Shown: piece by piece, positions 35,744 through 44,698 of the stretch
How positions within the stretch are numbered: the first letter of the stretch is position 1
Layout of the letters: each line of letters begins with the position of its first letter
Assembly (NCBI RefSeq): GCF_018861905.1
Contig: NZ_JAHLDU010000018.1
Span: forward strand, 1-64,000
Source: Clostridium sp. DSM 17811
GTDB lineage: Bacteria > Bacillota > Clostridia > Clostridiales > Clostridiaceae
Direction of reading: 5' to 3'
Length of the DNA stretch: 64,000 nt
Program-made: the position numbers and the translations under genes
The notes under the pieces: model-generated
What the model was told of the DNA's origin: nothing
The model's database searches: none
Seen by the model: only the letters and a program-made list of their open reading frames with translations

Positions 35744-37108
35744 TTATTTATTAGTTTTATTGTATTTCTCAATGGCACTATTCGCTGTCTTTGCTGCATT
35801 ATCTAAGGCTTCTTGTGGCGTTTGTTTTCCTCCAAGCATAGATTCGATGTTTGTTTCAGTTGCAGCTCTTGCTTCTGGGAATACACCGAGTAATGCTCCT
35901 TTTGAATCAGGAGTAGATGCATGTAATTGGTCTATAGCTGTTTGAAATTGTGGGTATTTAACTAAATTATCCTTAACCTCTTTAAGATTATAAGCCTGTT
36001 TGTTAACAGGAAAATATCCAGTATTTGCATTCCAATACGCTTGCTCTTTAGCTGATACCATGAACTTTAGAAATTCCCACGATGCTTGCTGTTTTGCTTC
36101 ATCTTTTTTATCCATTATCCAAAGAGACGCTCCTCCTATAGAAACTCCACCTTTATCAGTACTATTAACTTTAGGTAAAAATCCTGTTCCTACCTCAAAC
36201 TTCTTATTTACGCCAGTTAAAACTGAACTTAGAGATGCCGTTGAATCTAAGTACATTGCTGTATTACCAGCCATAAATGCATTCTGAGTATCCTGGGTTT
36301 TACGTCCGAAGTTTCCTACATCACCCGAATCAACTAACTTTTTCCATTCATTTAACACAGTTAGTCCACCACCATTTTTGTTGTATTCAACTGTTGTTGC
36401 AGCTCCGGTTCTTCCGTTACCATTGTTTGCATAATTTTTGCCTTGCTTAATCATAAATTGTTCAAAAAACCAAGCATATATAGGCATTGCATATCCATAT
36501 TGAGTTACTTTACCTGACGCATCCTTTTTTAAAAGTTTCTTTGCCATAGTTTCAACTTCTGTTAAAGTTTTAGGTGGAGTATTTGGGTCAAGTCCCGCAG
36601 CTTTAAATGCAGTTTTATTATAGTAAAGTATTGGTGTTGAAGAATTAAAAGGCATAGAATTCAATTTTTTATTTACTGTATAATATGCGAGAAGATTTGG
36701 CTCAAGGGTAGAGGTATTATATTTTTCCTTATCAATAAAATCCTGAACTGGAACTATAGCCTTACTATCAATCATATATCTTGTTCCTATATCATAACAC
36801 TGCATAACATCTGGGCCCGAATTACTTAACTGAGAACTTTTCAATTTGTTAAGTGCTGCATCATAATCACCTTGGAATTGAGCAGTAACCGTGATGTTTT
36901 TTTGAGAATCATTAAAATCTTTTACCAATTTATTAAGTGAAACTCCTAGGTTTCCCCCCATCCCATGCCAAAATGTAATGTTAACATGTTCTGCTTTAGC
37001 ACCCGTTACGGTTTTAGAACTTGATTGCTTAGCCTCGCTACCACACCCACTTAACATTGAAGCTGAAATCATAACTGCAAGCATTGTTGAAACCAGTCTT
37101 TTTTTCAT
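35744..37108 (-). CDS. ugpB: Glycerol-3-phosphate/glycerophosphodiester-type ABC substrate-binding lipoprotein
   Basis: This 454-residue extracellular lipoprotein has a signal with lipobox LSGC near residue 22. Its mature part resembles UgpB: ITFWHGMGG, GDYDAALNKL, GPDVMQCYDIGTRYMID and SMPFNSSTPILYYNK. UgpB captures glycerol-3-phosphate or its diesters as a phosphate source. It is the last gene of a leftward operon with two permease genes, and a phosphate-type regulatory box precedes the operon. The permease order and the flanking phosphodiesterase agree with this assignment rather than a plain sugar transporter. Confidence 0.85.
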   Translation of the reverse strand: MKKRLVSTMLAVMISASMLSGCGSEAKQSSSKTVTGAKAEHVNITFWHGMGGNLGVSLNKLVKDFNDSQKNITVTAQFQGDYDAALNKLKSSQLSNSGPDVMQCYDIGTRYMIDSKAIVPVQDFIDKEKYNTSTLEPNLLAYYTVNKKLNSMPFNSSTPILYYNKTAFKAAGLDPNTPPKTLTEVETMAKKLLKKDASGKVTQYGYAMPIYAWFFEQFMIKQGKNYANNGNGRTGAATTVEYNKNGGGLTVLNEWKKLVDSGDVGNFGRKTQDTQNAFMAGNTAMYLDSTASLSSVLTGVNKKFEVGTGFLPKVNSTDKGGVSIGGASLWIMDKKDEAKQQASWEFLKFMVSAKEQAYWNANTGYFPVNKQAYNLKEVKDNLVKYPQFQTAIDQLHASTPDSKGALLGVFPEARAATETNIESMLGGKQTPQEALDNAAKTANSAIEKYNKTNK

Positions 37109-37145
37109 TAATAAATCCCCCTTGAAATATAGATATTTTTTATTA

Positions 37146-37967
37146 TTAACCTTTAACTGCCCCTGACGTCATTCCATCAATTAGTTGTTTTTGACCAATT
37201 ATAAATATAAATATAGATGGAATTATGATTATTATAATTCCTGCAAGCATCATACCAAATGATTGTACTTCTGAAGATTGAAGCATAGTCATTCCAATTT
37301 GAACTGTCCTCATCTCTGGTTTACTTGTTATAAGTAAAGGCCACATATATTGATTCCAAGTTAATAGGAACATATAAATTCCTAGCGACCCAATTATAGG
37401 TTTTGAAATAGGCATAAGAATTTTAGTTAAAAACTGAAGCCCAGTGCACCCATCTATGATTGAAGCTTCTTTAAGTTCTATAGGAACTGTTAAAAAATAT
37501 TGTCTCATCATGAAAATTCCCATAGCTGATGTTAAATATGGTAATATGAGCCCTGTATATGTATCTAGTAAATTTAATGAACTTATTGTCAAATAGTTAG
37601 ATATAATAATTGCCTCTCCGGGAACCATTACTGTAGCAATTATTATTATGAATAAAATTTTTTTACCTTTAAATTCATAAAATGCAAAAGCATAAGCGCT
37701 AAGACAAGAAGTTATTATTTGCCCAACAGTTACAGCTGTCGCTACTACCAAACTGTTAAATATAAACCTAAATATAGGAATCGCCGCAATTACCTCCTTA
37801 TAGTTACCAAGAAAAAAGCTCTTAGGTAAGAATTTTGGTGGCATAGTATGAATTTGATCTGTCGTCATAAATGTTACAGACAGTGCATATAAAATCGGAG
37901 AAATAATAAGTAATCCGACAGCAAGATTTGTTAAAAGTAAAATTATATTGCTTTTTTTATTTTCCAT
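37146..37967 (-). CDS. ugpE: ABC transporter permease, UgpE-like
   Basis: This 273-residue inner permease has six membrane segments and the conserved cytoplasmic EAA loop ELKEASIIDGCTGLQFLTKILMP that docks on the ATPase. It belongs to the carbohydrate-uptake (CUT1) class. The start overlaps the stop of the partner permease gene by one base, indicating translational coupling. Specificity is inferred from the neighbouring ugpB-like gene. Confidence 0.85.
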   Translation of the reverse strand: MENKKSNIILLLTNLAVGLLIISPILYALSVTFMTTDQIHTMPPKFLPKSFFLGNYKEVIAAIPIFRFIFNSLVVATAVTVGQIITSCLSAYAFAFYEFKGKKILFIIIIATVMVPGEAIIISNYLTISSLNLLDTYTGLILPYLTSAMGIFMMRQYFLTVPIELKEASIIDGCTGLQFLTKILMPISKPIIGSLGIYMFLLTWNQYMWPLLITSKPEMRTVQIGMTMLQSSEVQSFGMMLAGIIIIIIPSIFIFIIGQKQLIDGMTSGAVKG

Positions 37968-38887
37968 TAAGAGTAATGCACTCCCTTCTTTTCATAACTA
38001 AATTGAAACATTGCTATAACAAACATAAGAATAAATAATATAATTGACTGCGCAGATGCGGTATCAAACCTACCATTAAAAAACGCTTCTCTATAAATAG
38101 AAAATACCAATACATTTGTTGAATTTCCAGGTCCACCATTCGTTAATATATTTACTTGTCCAAATGATTGAAATGCATTCATAATATCCATAAATACCAT
38201 AAAAAATAATGTAGGTGATATCATTGGAATAATAATTTTAAATAATTTTCTAAAATATCTTGCCCCATCAATAGATGAACTTTCAAGTATTTCCTTTGGA
38301 ACATTCTTTAGACCCGCTAAAATAAATATAAAGTTTACTCCTATATTCATCCAAATGGTTACAAACGCAACAGATAAGAGAGCCCAATGTGGGTCTATTA
38401 ACCACCCAATGCTTGTTTTTAAAATATTATTAAGCATTCCTATACTTGGGTGGAAAATTATCCCCCAAATAATTGATGCAGATGCTGATGATACTGCTAT
38501 TGGAACAGCAAACATTACCTTTGATATTCCAATTCCTTTTACTTTATTGTTTGCAAGTAGTGCTAAAAAAAGACCAATAATTACGGATGGAATAGTTGTA
38601 ATAAAAACAAATTTCATTGTCACAACTAGGCTATTTATAAAATCTGCTGAAGTAAATATCTCTACATAGTTTTGAATACCAATAAATTCTTGAAATCCTC
38701 CATGAGCATTTGTTAAACTAAAACTCATATATAAAGTTTTAAAAAACGGATAATAAACAAACAGTCCAAACAATAATAAACTAGGAAATAAAAATGCATA
38801 TGGTTCTAATTTTCTTTTTAAACCTATCCTAGTTTCTTTTGATTCCAGTTTGATTACTTCTTTTTTCGTTGAAATAATTTCACTCAC
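37967..38887 (-). CDS. ugpA: ABC transporter permease, UgpA-like
   Basis: This 306-residue permease has six membrane segments plus an N-terminal cytoplasmic extension. The EAA loop is EILESSSIDGARYFRKLFKIIIP. The NGGPGNSTNVLVF motif is typical of the first CUT1 permease. It is the first gene of the operon and starts with GTG, five bases after AAGGGAGA. No ATPase gene is present in the operon, so a shared MsmX/UgpC-like ATPase encoded elsewhere is presumed. Confidence 0.85.
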   Translation of the reverse strand: MSEIISTKKEVIKLESKETRIGLKRKLEPYAFLFPSLLLFGLFVYYPFFKTLYMSFSLTNAHGGFQEFIGIQNYVEIFTSADFINSLVVTMKFVFITTIPSVIIGLFLALLANNKVKGIGISKVMFAVPIAVSSASASIIWGIIFHPSIGMLNNILKTSIGWLIDPHWALLSVAFVTIWMNIGVNFIFILAGLKNVPKEILESSSIDGARYFRKLFKIIIPMISPTLFFMVFMDIMNAFQSFGQVNILTNGGPGNSTNVLVFSIYREAFFNGRFDTASAQSIILFILMFVIAMFQFSYEKKGVHYS

Positions 38888-38946
38888 TATATTCTCCCTT
38901 CTAGTTCATATATTAATTTATTACAATTACTATTGTAGATGCTTTA

Positions 38947-38985
38947 TGTTAAGGAAAAAGGTAATTATTGTTAAGGTTAAGTTAA
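38947..38985 (-). promoter_or_regulatory. Candidate Pho box upstream of ugpA
   Basis: On the minus strand TTAAC-type hexamers start at 38985 (TTAACT), 38974 (TTAACA) and 38952 (TTAACA), with a weaker TTACCT between them, giving an 11-bp period as in PhoP-binding sites of Firmicutes. The site lies about 60 bases upstream of the GTG start. Confidence 0.6.
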
Positions 38986-39012
38986 GTGAATTTTTACAAG
39001 TTTTAAAATATA

Positions 39013-39048
39013 AAGAACCCCATTGTTTTATTAAACAACAGAGTTCTT
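39013..39048 (-). terminator. Terminator of the phosphodiesterase gene
   Basis: Arms AAGAACCC (39013-39020) and GAGTTCTT (39041-39048) pair, followed internally by a second stem. On the minus strand a U-rich tail follows. It separates the phosphodiesterase gene from the ugp operon, so these are two transcription units. Confidence 0.65.
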
Positions 39049-39068
39049 GTATATGACTAGCATAGTAT

Positions 39069-39800
39069 TTACTTTTTAATATTTGTTAAAACTTTCTTTA
39101 ATTTATCCGGATAATTAGTAATTATCCCGTTAACTCCAGCTTCAATTAACTTTTTCATAGATTCTTCACTATTCACTGTAAATGGATTTACTAAAAGGCC
39201 CTCTTTTTTTGCGTCATCAATAATTTTCTTATTAATTGAAATATAATATGGATGTAACGCATCTGCCCCAGTATATTTACAATACGCTTCTGGATGATAA
39301 AGTCCAGCCATGTATAAAAGCCCTGTTTTTATTTCTTTAGAAATCTCTTTGCAATGTACCATAGAGTAATGGTTAAAACTAGATAATATTACGTTGTCTT
39401 GATAATTATATTTATAAATCATCTCTATAAGTTTTTCTTCAATGCCTGGATATATAACTTCACCATTTTTTATCTCTATATTTAATAATATGTTATTTTC
39501 TTTAGCTAAAATAATTAACTGCTCAGCAGTAGGTATCGTTTCATTATTATAATTATCATTAAACCAAGAACCAGCATCTAATTCATTTAAATCAACAAAT
39601 CTAAAATCTTTTACAAGTCCCGTTCCATTTGTGGTTCGGTCTACATTCTCATCATGAATAATCACAAGTACTCCATCCGAAGTCATCTGAATATCAGTTT
39701 CAATACCAGTAGCCCCAAGTTCAATTGCTTTTCTAAAAGAAAGCATTGTGTTTTCCGGAAAATAGCCACTAGCACCCCTATGTGCATAATTGATCACCAT
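39069..39800 (-). CDS. ugpQ: Glycerophosphodiester phosphodiesterase
   Basis: This 243-residue protein releases glycerol-3-phosphate from glycerophosphodiesters. The family motifs are NYAHRGASGYFPENTMLSF, ATGIETDIQMTSDGVLVIIHDENVDRTTNG and LLNIEIKNG, containing the histidine and acidic metal ligands. No signal peptide is present, so it acts in the cytoplasm like UgpQ, which fits an adjacent glycerophosphodiester importer. The ATG at 39800 is seven bases after GGGAGG; a further ATG at 39815 has no comparable ribosome site. Confidence 0.92.
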   Translation of the reverse strand: MVINYAHRGASGYFPENTMLSFRKAIELGATGIETDIQMTSDGVLVIIHDENVDRTTNGTGLVKDFRFVDLNELDAGSWFNDNYNNETIPTAEQLIILAKENNILLNIEIKNGEVIYPGIEEKLIEMIYKYNYQDNVILSSFNHYSMVHCKEISKEIKTGLLYMAGLYHPEAYCKYTGADALHPYYISINKKIIDDAKKEGLLVNPFTVNSEESMKKLIEAGVNGIITNYPDKLKKVLTNIKK

Positions 39801-39901
39801 ACAAATACCTCCCATTATATTCTCACTCTTTTAGTATAAGAAATTACTAGAATAAATATTACTATTTTAAATTCACTTATAATTACATTATAAATTAACA
39901 T

Positions 39902-39929
39902 TGTTACAAACATATTAAAACAATGTTAA
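39902..39929 (-). promoter_or_regulatory. Candidate Pho box / inverted repeat upstream of the phosphodiesterase gene
   Basis: On the minus strand TTAACA, TTAATA and GTAACA start at 39929, 39918 and 39907, an exact 11-bp spacing as in PhoP boxes. The same stretch is also a perfect 13-bp inverted repeat (39893-39905 with 39919-39931), so a terminator role for the upstream cls gene is a competing reading, but no U tract follows. Confidence 0.55.
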
Positions 39930-39952
39930 TTAAAAATATACTTTATTAAATT

Positions 39953-41434
39953 TCAAGCAATAGGAGTAATAAAACGCCAAACAGATTCATAGATTTTTTT
40001 CCACAAACCACGCTTAGAATAAGTTTCAATATCAAATATTGTACAATCTTTGATATCATTTAAAAATGTATCACGACATTTAATTGCAAATTCATTATTA
40101 TAAATAAATGCATTAATTTCATAATTAAGACTAAAACTTCTAATATCAATATTTGCAGTTCCTATTGTTGAAACGTGATCATCAATAACAAGTGTTTTGG
40201 AATGAAGAAACCCTGAATGCAGATATACCTTTACTCCATACTTTAAGAGTTTTGCCACATTTAATAATGAAACAGCATAAATAGGTTTTTTATCTGGTAT
40301 ACCAGGAAGCATTATTCTAACATCAACACCACCAGCAGCTGCCATCCTTAGCGCATCTAATATAGTTTTATCTGGAATAAAATACGGCGACTGAATATAT
40401 AAATATTTTTTGGCAGTTGTAATCATCTTAACGTAACTATCTTTTATAGAGTCATTTCTACTACTAGGCCCACTTGAAAGTATTTGGACTCCTATATTTC
40501 CTTCTTCAATAGGATCATAAAAACTTTTTAATAACCTTTCATCAAACTTTAATTTAGCCCTATTTATCTTTCTAAAACTTTGATTTTGCAAAAAAACCAA
40601 ATCAGACCAAAACCTTGTTTGAAATGAAAGTACACTGTAACCAGTCAAACGTATGGTTGTATCCCTCCAAGGTTTATTTATTTTTTTCAAACCGAAATAT
40701 TCGTCACCCACATTAATTCCACCAGTATGAGCAATTTTACCATCTAAAATAACTATTTTTCTATGTAATCTATAATTTACAAGCAATAAACTTTTTATAA
40801 TAGATGGCAAAAATCTGTACACATGCCCACCAGCTTCTTTTAACTCCTTAAAATCACTCATATGAGTATGTAAAGACCCAATCCCATCATATATTAAAGT
40901 TACTTTCACTCCCTGGCTTGCCTTTTCTTCTAAAAGAGATATAAATTCTTTACCTATCTTATCTTTTGCTTTAAAAATATAATACATTACTTCAATACTT
41001 TTTGTAGCATTTCTAATATCTTCAAAAAGCATAGAAAATGTTTCCTTAGCATTTAATAAAAGTTCTACTTCATTATTTTGAGTAAAATAACACATTATAT
41101 TTTTTGAGTTCATAGTAATCAAATCTCTGTATTTTTCAGTTTCTACTTCTCTAAATTGTATTTTATCCGTATCAATATTATGAATATGTTGCTCTAGCAC
41201 TTTATTGTACTTTTCTTCTATTTCGCCCATACCATACTTTTTTGACATGATACGCATTTTATATTTACTACCAACCAAGAAATAAAAAATAAAACCAACA
41301 TAAGGTAAAAAAAAGAATACTAAAAGCCATGCAAATATAACTCTCGTATCACTTTGTTTTATAAAAATTAGTTTCAAAACAGACATTATATTAAACACAT
41401 ATATAAATATTAAAAAAATAGTTGATAAATCCAT
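39953..41434 (-). CDS. cls: Cardiolipin synthase
   Basis: This 493-residue membrane enzyme joins two phosphatidylglycerols. Two N-terminal membrane helices (about residues 5-50, LPYVGFIFYFLVG) are followed by two phospholipase-D HKD motifs: HRKIVILDGKIAHTGG and HSKTLVIDDHVSTIGTANID. Length and layout match bacterial Cls. The start at 41434 is five bases from GGGGG; an ATG 12 bases upstream overlaps that site. It lies just upstream of the phosphodiesterase but is probably transcribed separately. Confidence 0.93.
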   Translation of the reverse strand: MDLSTIFLIFIYVFNIMSVLKLIFIKQSDTRVIFAWLLVFFFLPYVGFIFYFLVGSKYKMRIMSKKYGMGEIEEKYNKVLEQHIHNIDTDKIQFREVETEKYRDLITMNSKNIMCYFTQNNEVELLLNAKETFSMLFEDIRNATKSIEVMYYIFKAKDKIGKEFISLLEEKASQGVKVTLIYDGIGSLHTHMSDFKELKEAGGHVYRFLPSIIKSLLLVNYRLHRKIVILDGKIAHTGGINVGDEYFGLKKINKPWRDTTIRLTGYSVLSFQTRFWSDLVFLQNQSFRKINRAKLKFDERLLKSFYDPIEEGNIGVQILSSGPSSRNDSIKDSYVKMITTAKKYLYIQSPYFIPDKTILDALRMAAAGGVDVRIMLPGIPDKKPIYAVSLLNVAKLLKYGVKVYLHSGFLHSKTLVIDDHVSTIGTANIDIRSFSLNYEINAFIYNNEFAIKCRDTFLNDIKDCTIFDIETYSKRGLWKKIYESVWRFITPIA

Positions 41435-41551
41435 GTTGTCCCCCATAAGTATTATATTTTAGGTGATTAAGTTCAACCTATTTAATAACTATTATACTTC
41501 AACTAACATGATAAATATTATAAAATCTTATGTATATTAAATAATATTTTA

Positions 41552-41585
41552 AAATAAGCCACTTCTGAGATGAAGTGACTTATTT
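41552..41585 (-). terminator. Terminator of the Gly/His/Tyr-rich protein gene
   Basis: AAATAAG/CTTATTT and CACTTC/GAAGTG stack into one stem with a single mismatch and a six-base loop. The minus-strand tail is U-rich. It begins eight bases beyond the stop of the gene. Confidence 0.65.
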
Positions 41586-41592
41586 ATTACTC

Positions 41593-41973
41593 TTAATAGG
41601 TATTATAATAATAATCAAAGTAAGGATCATAAGGATAATAATTATAATAATATGAATTAAGATAATAAAAGTAGTTAATATCTGGATAATATTTTTGTCC
41701 GTAATATCCTCCATGTGCTTGCCACACCTTAGGTCCATGCCAACCTCCAGGTCCATGTCCACCTCCAGGTCCATGTCCACCTCCAGATCCAGGTCCTCCT
41801 CCAGGTCCAGGACGATATCCTCCTTCGTCTTCAAAATCTTCACTAGTATAGTCTGGCATCATTTGATCCTGTAACATATAAGTATCATCACATATTTGTG
41901 GGCAACATTTGCAATAATTATATGTTTGTACTGGTTGTAATGGACTTAACACTTGATGATTTATTTTGTTCAT
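41593..41973 (-). CDS. Gly/His/Pro-rich protein with tyrosine-rich tail (possible spore coat or surface protein)
   Basis: This 126-residue protein is not one I recognise. It has a cysteine cluster YCKCCPQIC near residue 22, a low-complexity centre of repeated PGGGHG units, and a C-terminal third in which almost every second residue is tyrosine (YYYNYYPYDPYFDYYYNTY). Such composition is typical of clostridial spore coat or cross-linked surface proteins; histidines could bind metal. The ATG follows GGAGAG. A second open frame over the same DNA (41580-41843) is an artefact of the repeats. Confidence 0.6.
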   Translation of the reverse strand: MNKINHQVLSPLQPVQTYNYCKCCPQICDDTYMLQDQMMPDYTSEDFEDEGGYRPGPGGGPGSGGGHGPGGGHGPGGWHGPKVWQAHGGYYGQKYYPDINYFYYLNSYYYNYYPYDPYFDYYYNTY

Positions 41974-42040
41974 ATAAACTCTCCATAAAATTAATTACAA
42001 TATTATAGTATTCAAACATACCCGAAATGTAACCATCGTT

Positions 42041-43705
42041 TTACTCTAATACTAATTCCTGAATAGATTTCCCTGGCGGTACTATTGGATATACCCCCTC
42101 TTCTTTATCTATTACACAATCTATAAGCATAGGCCTTTTTTCCTTTGTTACTATTTCTAGTACATTATTTAATTCATCTGTACTTGTAACTCTATATGCT
42201 TCAATACCATAAGCCTGTGCAAGCTTTACATAATTTACTTCATCACCAATATCTGTTTCACTATATCTTCCATTGCTAAACATTCTCTGCCACTGTCTTA
42301 CCATTCCTAGGGTATGATTATTCATAATCACAGTAATTATAGGAAGCTTATACTTCGATATAGTTTGAAGTTCATTGCAGCTCATTCGAAAACTTCCATC
42401 CCCGGTTACTAGTAGTACCCTTTTGTCTAAATTACCCATCTGACTTCCAATTGCAGCCCCTGATCCAAACCCCATTGTTCCAAGGCCTCCTGACGTTATA
42501 AATGTTCTAGGATACTTGAATTTCCACATTTGAGCAGTCCACATTTGATGTTGTCCTACATCAGTTGTGACAATTGTATCTTCCTCAAGAGCTCCATTTA
42601 AACATTTGAGCACATCAACATGCGTAAAATTGTTTTCTTTTATATTTACATTATTTGTTACCTTAAAATTCTCTATCTCCTCCTGCCATGACTTCCTATT
42701 CTTTTGCTCCATATGAGAAATTAAATTTTCTAGTATTGTATTCATATCTCCCACCAAAGACAAGTCTACTATCTTGTTTTTATCTATTTCTGTTTCATCT
42801 ATATCAATCTGAATTATTTTTGCAGATGGTGCAAATTCGTCTCCTTTCCCAATTACCCGATCACTAAATCTTGCACCAATTGCTATAATTAAATCACTCC
42901 TTGTCACTGCTAAATTTGTCTCACGAAAGCCATGCATTCCCACCATTCCAAGAGATAATTTATGATCTCTTGGAATGGTGCCAAGTCCCATTAATGTATT
43001 TGCCACAGGAATATCGCAAAGTTTCGCAAACTCACAAAATTTCTTTGAGGCATTAGCTGTTTTAATTCCACCACCAGCATAAATTATAGGTTTCTTTGAA
43101 TCCTGAATCATAAGAACTGCCTCTTGTATTTTTTTCATCTCTATATTAATAGTTGGTGTTTGTATTTTATTTTCTTTTTCTAACATTTTATATTCCGTTT
43201 CACTTAAGAATATATCCTTTGGGATATCAATAAGTACTGGCCCCGGCCTTCCACTTTTGGCTATTTCAAATGCTTCTCTTATAATACCTGCTAATTCTTT
43301 TTCATCTTTTACAATGCAACTGTGCTTTGTAATAGATAAAGTTATTCCCATTATGTCTATTTCCTGAAAAGAATCACGTCCAAGCAAACTCCGTGCAACC
43401 TGTCCTGTAATTACAACCATTGGAATCGAATCCATATATGCCGTTGCTATTCCAGTTATAGTATTCGTTGCACCTGGACCTGAAGTTACAAAACAAACTC
43501 CAACTTTTCCTGTGGACCTTGCATACCCATCTGCTGCATGAACTGCCGCTTGTTCATGGGCCGTTCTAATGTGAGTGAAATAATCAAGTTCATCGTATAG
43601 CGCATCATAGAGTGGAATCACAGCTCCACCTGGATATCCAAATACAATATTTGCCTCTTGCTCTTTTAAACACTTAAGTACTATTTGAGCTCCATTAAGT
43701 AACAT
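42041..43705 (-). CDS. ilvB: Acetolactate synthase, large (catalytic) subunit
   Basis: This 554-residue thiamine-diphosphate enzyme makes 2-acetolactate or 2-aceto-2-hydroxybutyrate for valine, leucine and isoleucine synthesis. Visible motifs are VFGYPGGAVIPLYDALYD with the family's catalytic glutamate in HEQAAVHAADGYAR, and the ThDP site GDGSFRMSCNELQT...NNHTLGMVRQW. It is preceded by the regulatory subunit gene, 27 bases apart, and both lie under tandem T-boxes. The start follows GAAGGTGATAAC. Confidence 0.95.
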   Translation of the reverse strand: MLLNGAQIVLKCLKEQEANIVFGYPGGAVIPLYDALYDELDYFTHIRTAHEQAAVHAADGYARSTGKVGVCFVTSGPGATNTITGIATAYMDSIPMVVITGQVARSLLGRDSFQEIDIMGITLSITKHSCIVKDEKELAGIIREAFEIAKSGRPGPVLIDIPKDIFLSETEYKMLEKENKIQTPTINIEMKKIQEAVLMIQDSKKPIIYAGGGIKTANASKKFCEFAKLCDIPVANTLMGLGTIPRDHKLSLGMVGMHGFRETNLAVTRSDLIIAIGARFSDRVIGKGDEFAPSAKIIQIDIDETEIDKNKIVDLSLVGDMNTILENLISHMEQKNRKSWQEEIENFKVTNNVNIKENNFTHVDVLKCLNGALEEDTIVTTDVGQHQMWTAQMWKFKYPRTFITSGGLGTMGFGSGAAIGSQMGNLDKRVLLVTGDGSFRMSCNELQTISKYKLPIITVIMNNHTLGMVRQWQRMFSNGRYSETDIGDEVNYVKLAQAYGIEAYRVTSTDELNNVLEIVTKEKRPMLIDCVIDKEEGVYPIVPPGKSIQELVLE

Positions 43706-43732
43706 GTTATCACCTTCTTTTTAGTTTTTTAA

Positions 43733-43999
43733 TTAAATCATCACCTTCGGTGCTGCAAACTCACCTTTAACCTCTTCAATTTCATATACATTTATAATTT
43801 TTCTAAGCTGCATCATCGCTTGTTCTATCCCTAAATTAGAGTATTCCTCTATTGTTATCCTTAAATCTGAATATCCATCAATTTCAACTTCTGTCATTAC
43901 TAATCCTTTTATTTTAAATTCTTTTCTCCTTAAAGTGTTTGTAACTCTTACTAATGCGTCTATACCATGTTCCACCTTTGCACTTATAGTTTTATACAT
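43733..43999 (-). CDS. ilvN: Acetolactate synthase, small regulatory subunit
   Basis: This 88-residue protein consists of a single ACT domain (ISAKVEHGIDALVRVTNTLRRKEFKIKGL, then DLRITIEEY), which binds branched-chain amino acids for feedback inhibition. It is short, lacking the C-terminal half of IlvH-type subunits, as in the IlvN-like class. The ATG at 43999 follows GGGGGAGTTGTA; the frame runs eight codons further upstream without a better site. The T-box terminator ends 24 bases before the start. Confidence 0.9.
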   Translation of the reverse strand: MYKTISAKVEHGIDALVRVTNTLRRKEFKIKGLVMTEVEIDGYSDLRITIEEYSNLGIEQAMMQLRKIINVYEIEEVKGEFAAPKVMI

Positions 44000-44022
44000 T
44001 ACAACTCCCCCTTTTACTCGCA

Positions 44023-44241
44023 AATAAAAAATCTTCCATACCTATAAACATAATTGGTTATGTTTATAGGGACGAAAGATTCGTGGTACCACCCTAATTC
44101 ATAATTCAAATCAATGAATTACCTCATTATTTTTACAGCTCAGGAGTGATTATTACATATCTTTAAAACATCAACTCTCAGCAAACGTTGACTCTCTGTG
44201 GTTTTAAATATGATATTTTTATCTCCTTCATAGCTTTATCC
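44023..44241 (-). ncRNA. T-box leader A (proximal to ilvN)
   Basis: Read on the minus strand this is a full T-box: stem I with the distal CAGAGAG element, a specifier bulge, the T-box motif AGGGTGGTACCACG (44085-44098), and a terminator stem (CCTATAAACATAA with its complement) followed by a U run ending near 44023. The best specifier reading is AUC followed by A, an isoleucine codon. It would read uncharged tRNA and allow ilvNB transcription when charging is low. Confidence 0.88.
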
Positions 44242-44281
44242 ATTATTTTATTTTATTTTTTATACCTATAGAATTTAATTA

Positions 44282-44304
44282 TTAAATCATCTCCTGCGGA
44301 GCTG
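44282..44304 (-). repeat. Third copy of the 23-bp palindromic repeat
   Basis: This is an exact inverted copy of the unit at 35588-35610, including the CTCCTGCGGAG core. It sits in the linker between the two T-boxes, so it would be transcribed in the ilv leader. Confidence 0.8.
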
Positions 44305-44360
44305 CAATATTAACGACTTCTTCTATTTACATTTATACTTACCTAAGAAAACTTTTTTTA

Positions 44361-44662
44361 AAATAAAAAGTTTTCATCCCTATAAACACATATATATATG
44401 TTTATAGGGACGAAAACTTTCGTGGTACCACCCTAGTTCATAATTCAAATCAATGAATTACCTTATTATCAGCTCAAAGAAATCAAATTCAAAATCACAA
44501 AATCTCTTTAAAACCTAGCCTTATAACGGTGGCATCCGTCCATGTTTACTTTATTTCAACTAAGAAGCTCTAGAGTGATATATTTGTTCCCACATAACAC
44601 CAATTCTCAAAAATTATTGGTTCTCTGTAGTTATGCTTTGGAATTTTTTTCTCCATCATCGC
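44361..44662 (-). ncRNA. T-box leader B (distal, upstream copy)
   Basis: A second complete T-box lies upstream of the first. It has stem I (start near 44662), a stem with GGACGGATGCCACCG typical of stem II, the same T-box motif AGGGTGGTACCACG at about 44420-44433, and a terminator ending in UUUUUAUUUU near 44361. The specifier region again reads AUC followed by A (Ile). The antiterminator segment is almost identical to that of T-box A, indicating tandem duplication. Confidence 0.88.
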
Positions 44663-44698
44663 TTTATAAATTTTATTTTAAAACTAATCTTAATACAT

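Noticed and set aside
41700-41830. Short direct repeats that could suggest a CRISPR or minisatellite
   Set aside because: The units are in frame and encode PGGGHG repeats. There are no spacers, and no cas genes occur in the window.
41580-41843. An 87-codon open frame overlapping the Gly/His/Tyr-rich gene, with repeated acidic units and an isoleucine-rich tail
   Set aside because: It is the same repetitive DNA read in another frame. It has no ribosome site, and its composition is explained by the GPGGGH-coding repeats.
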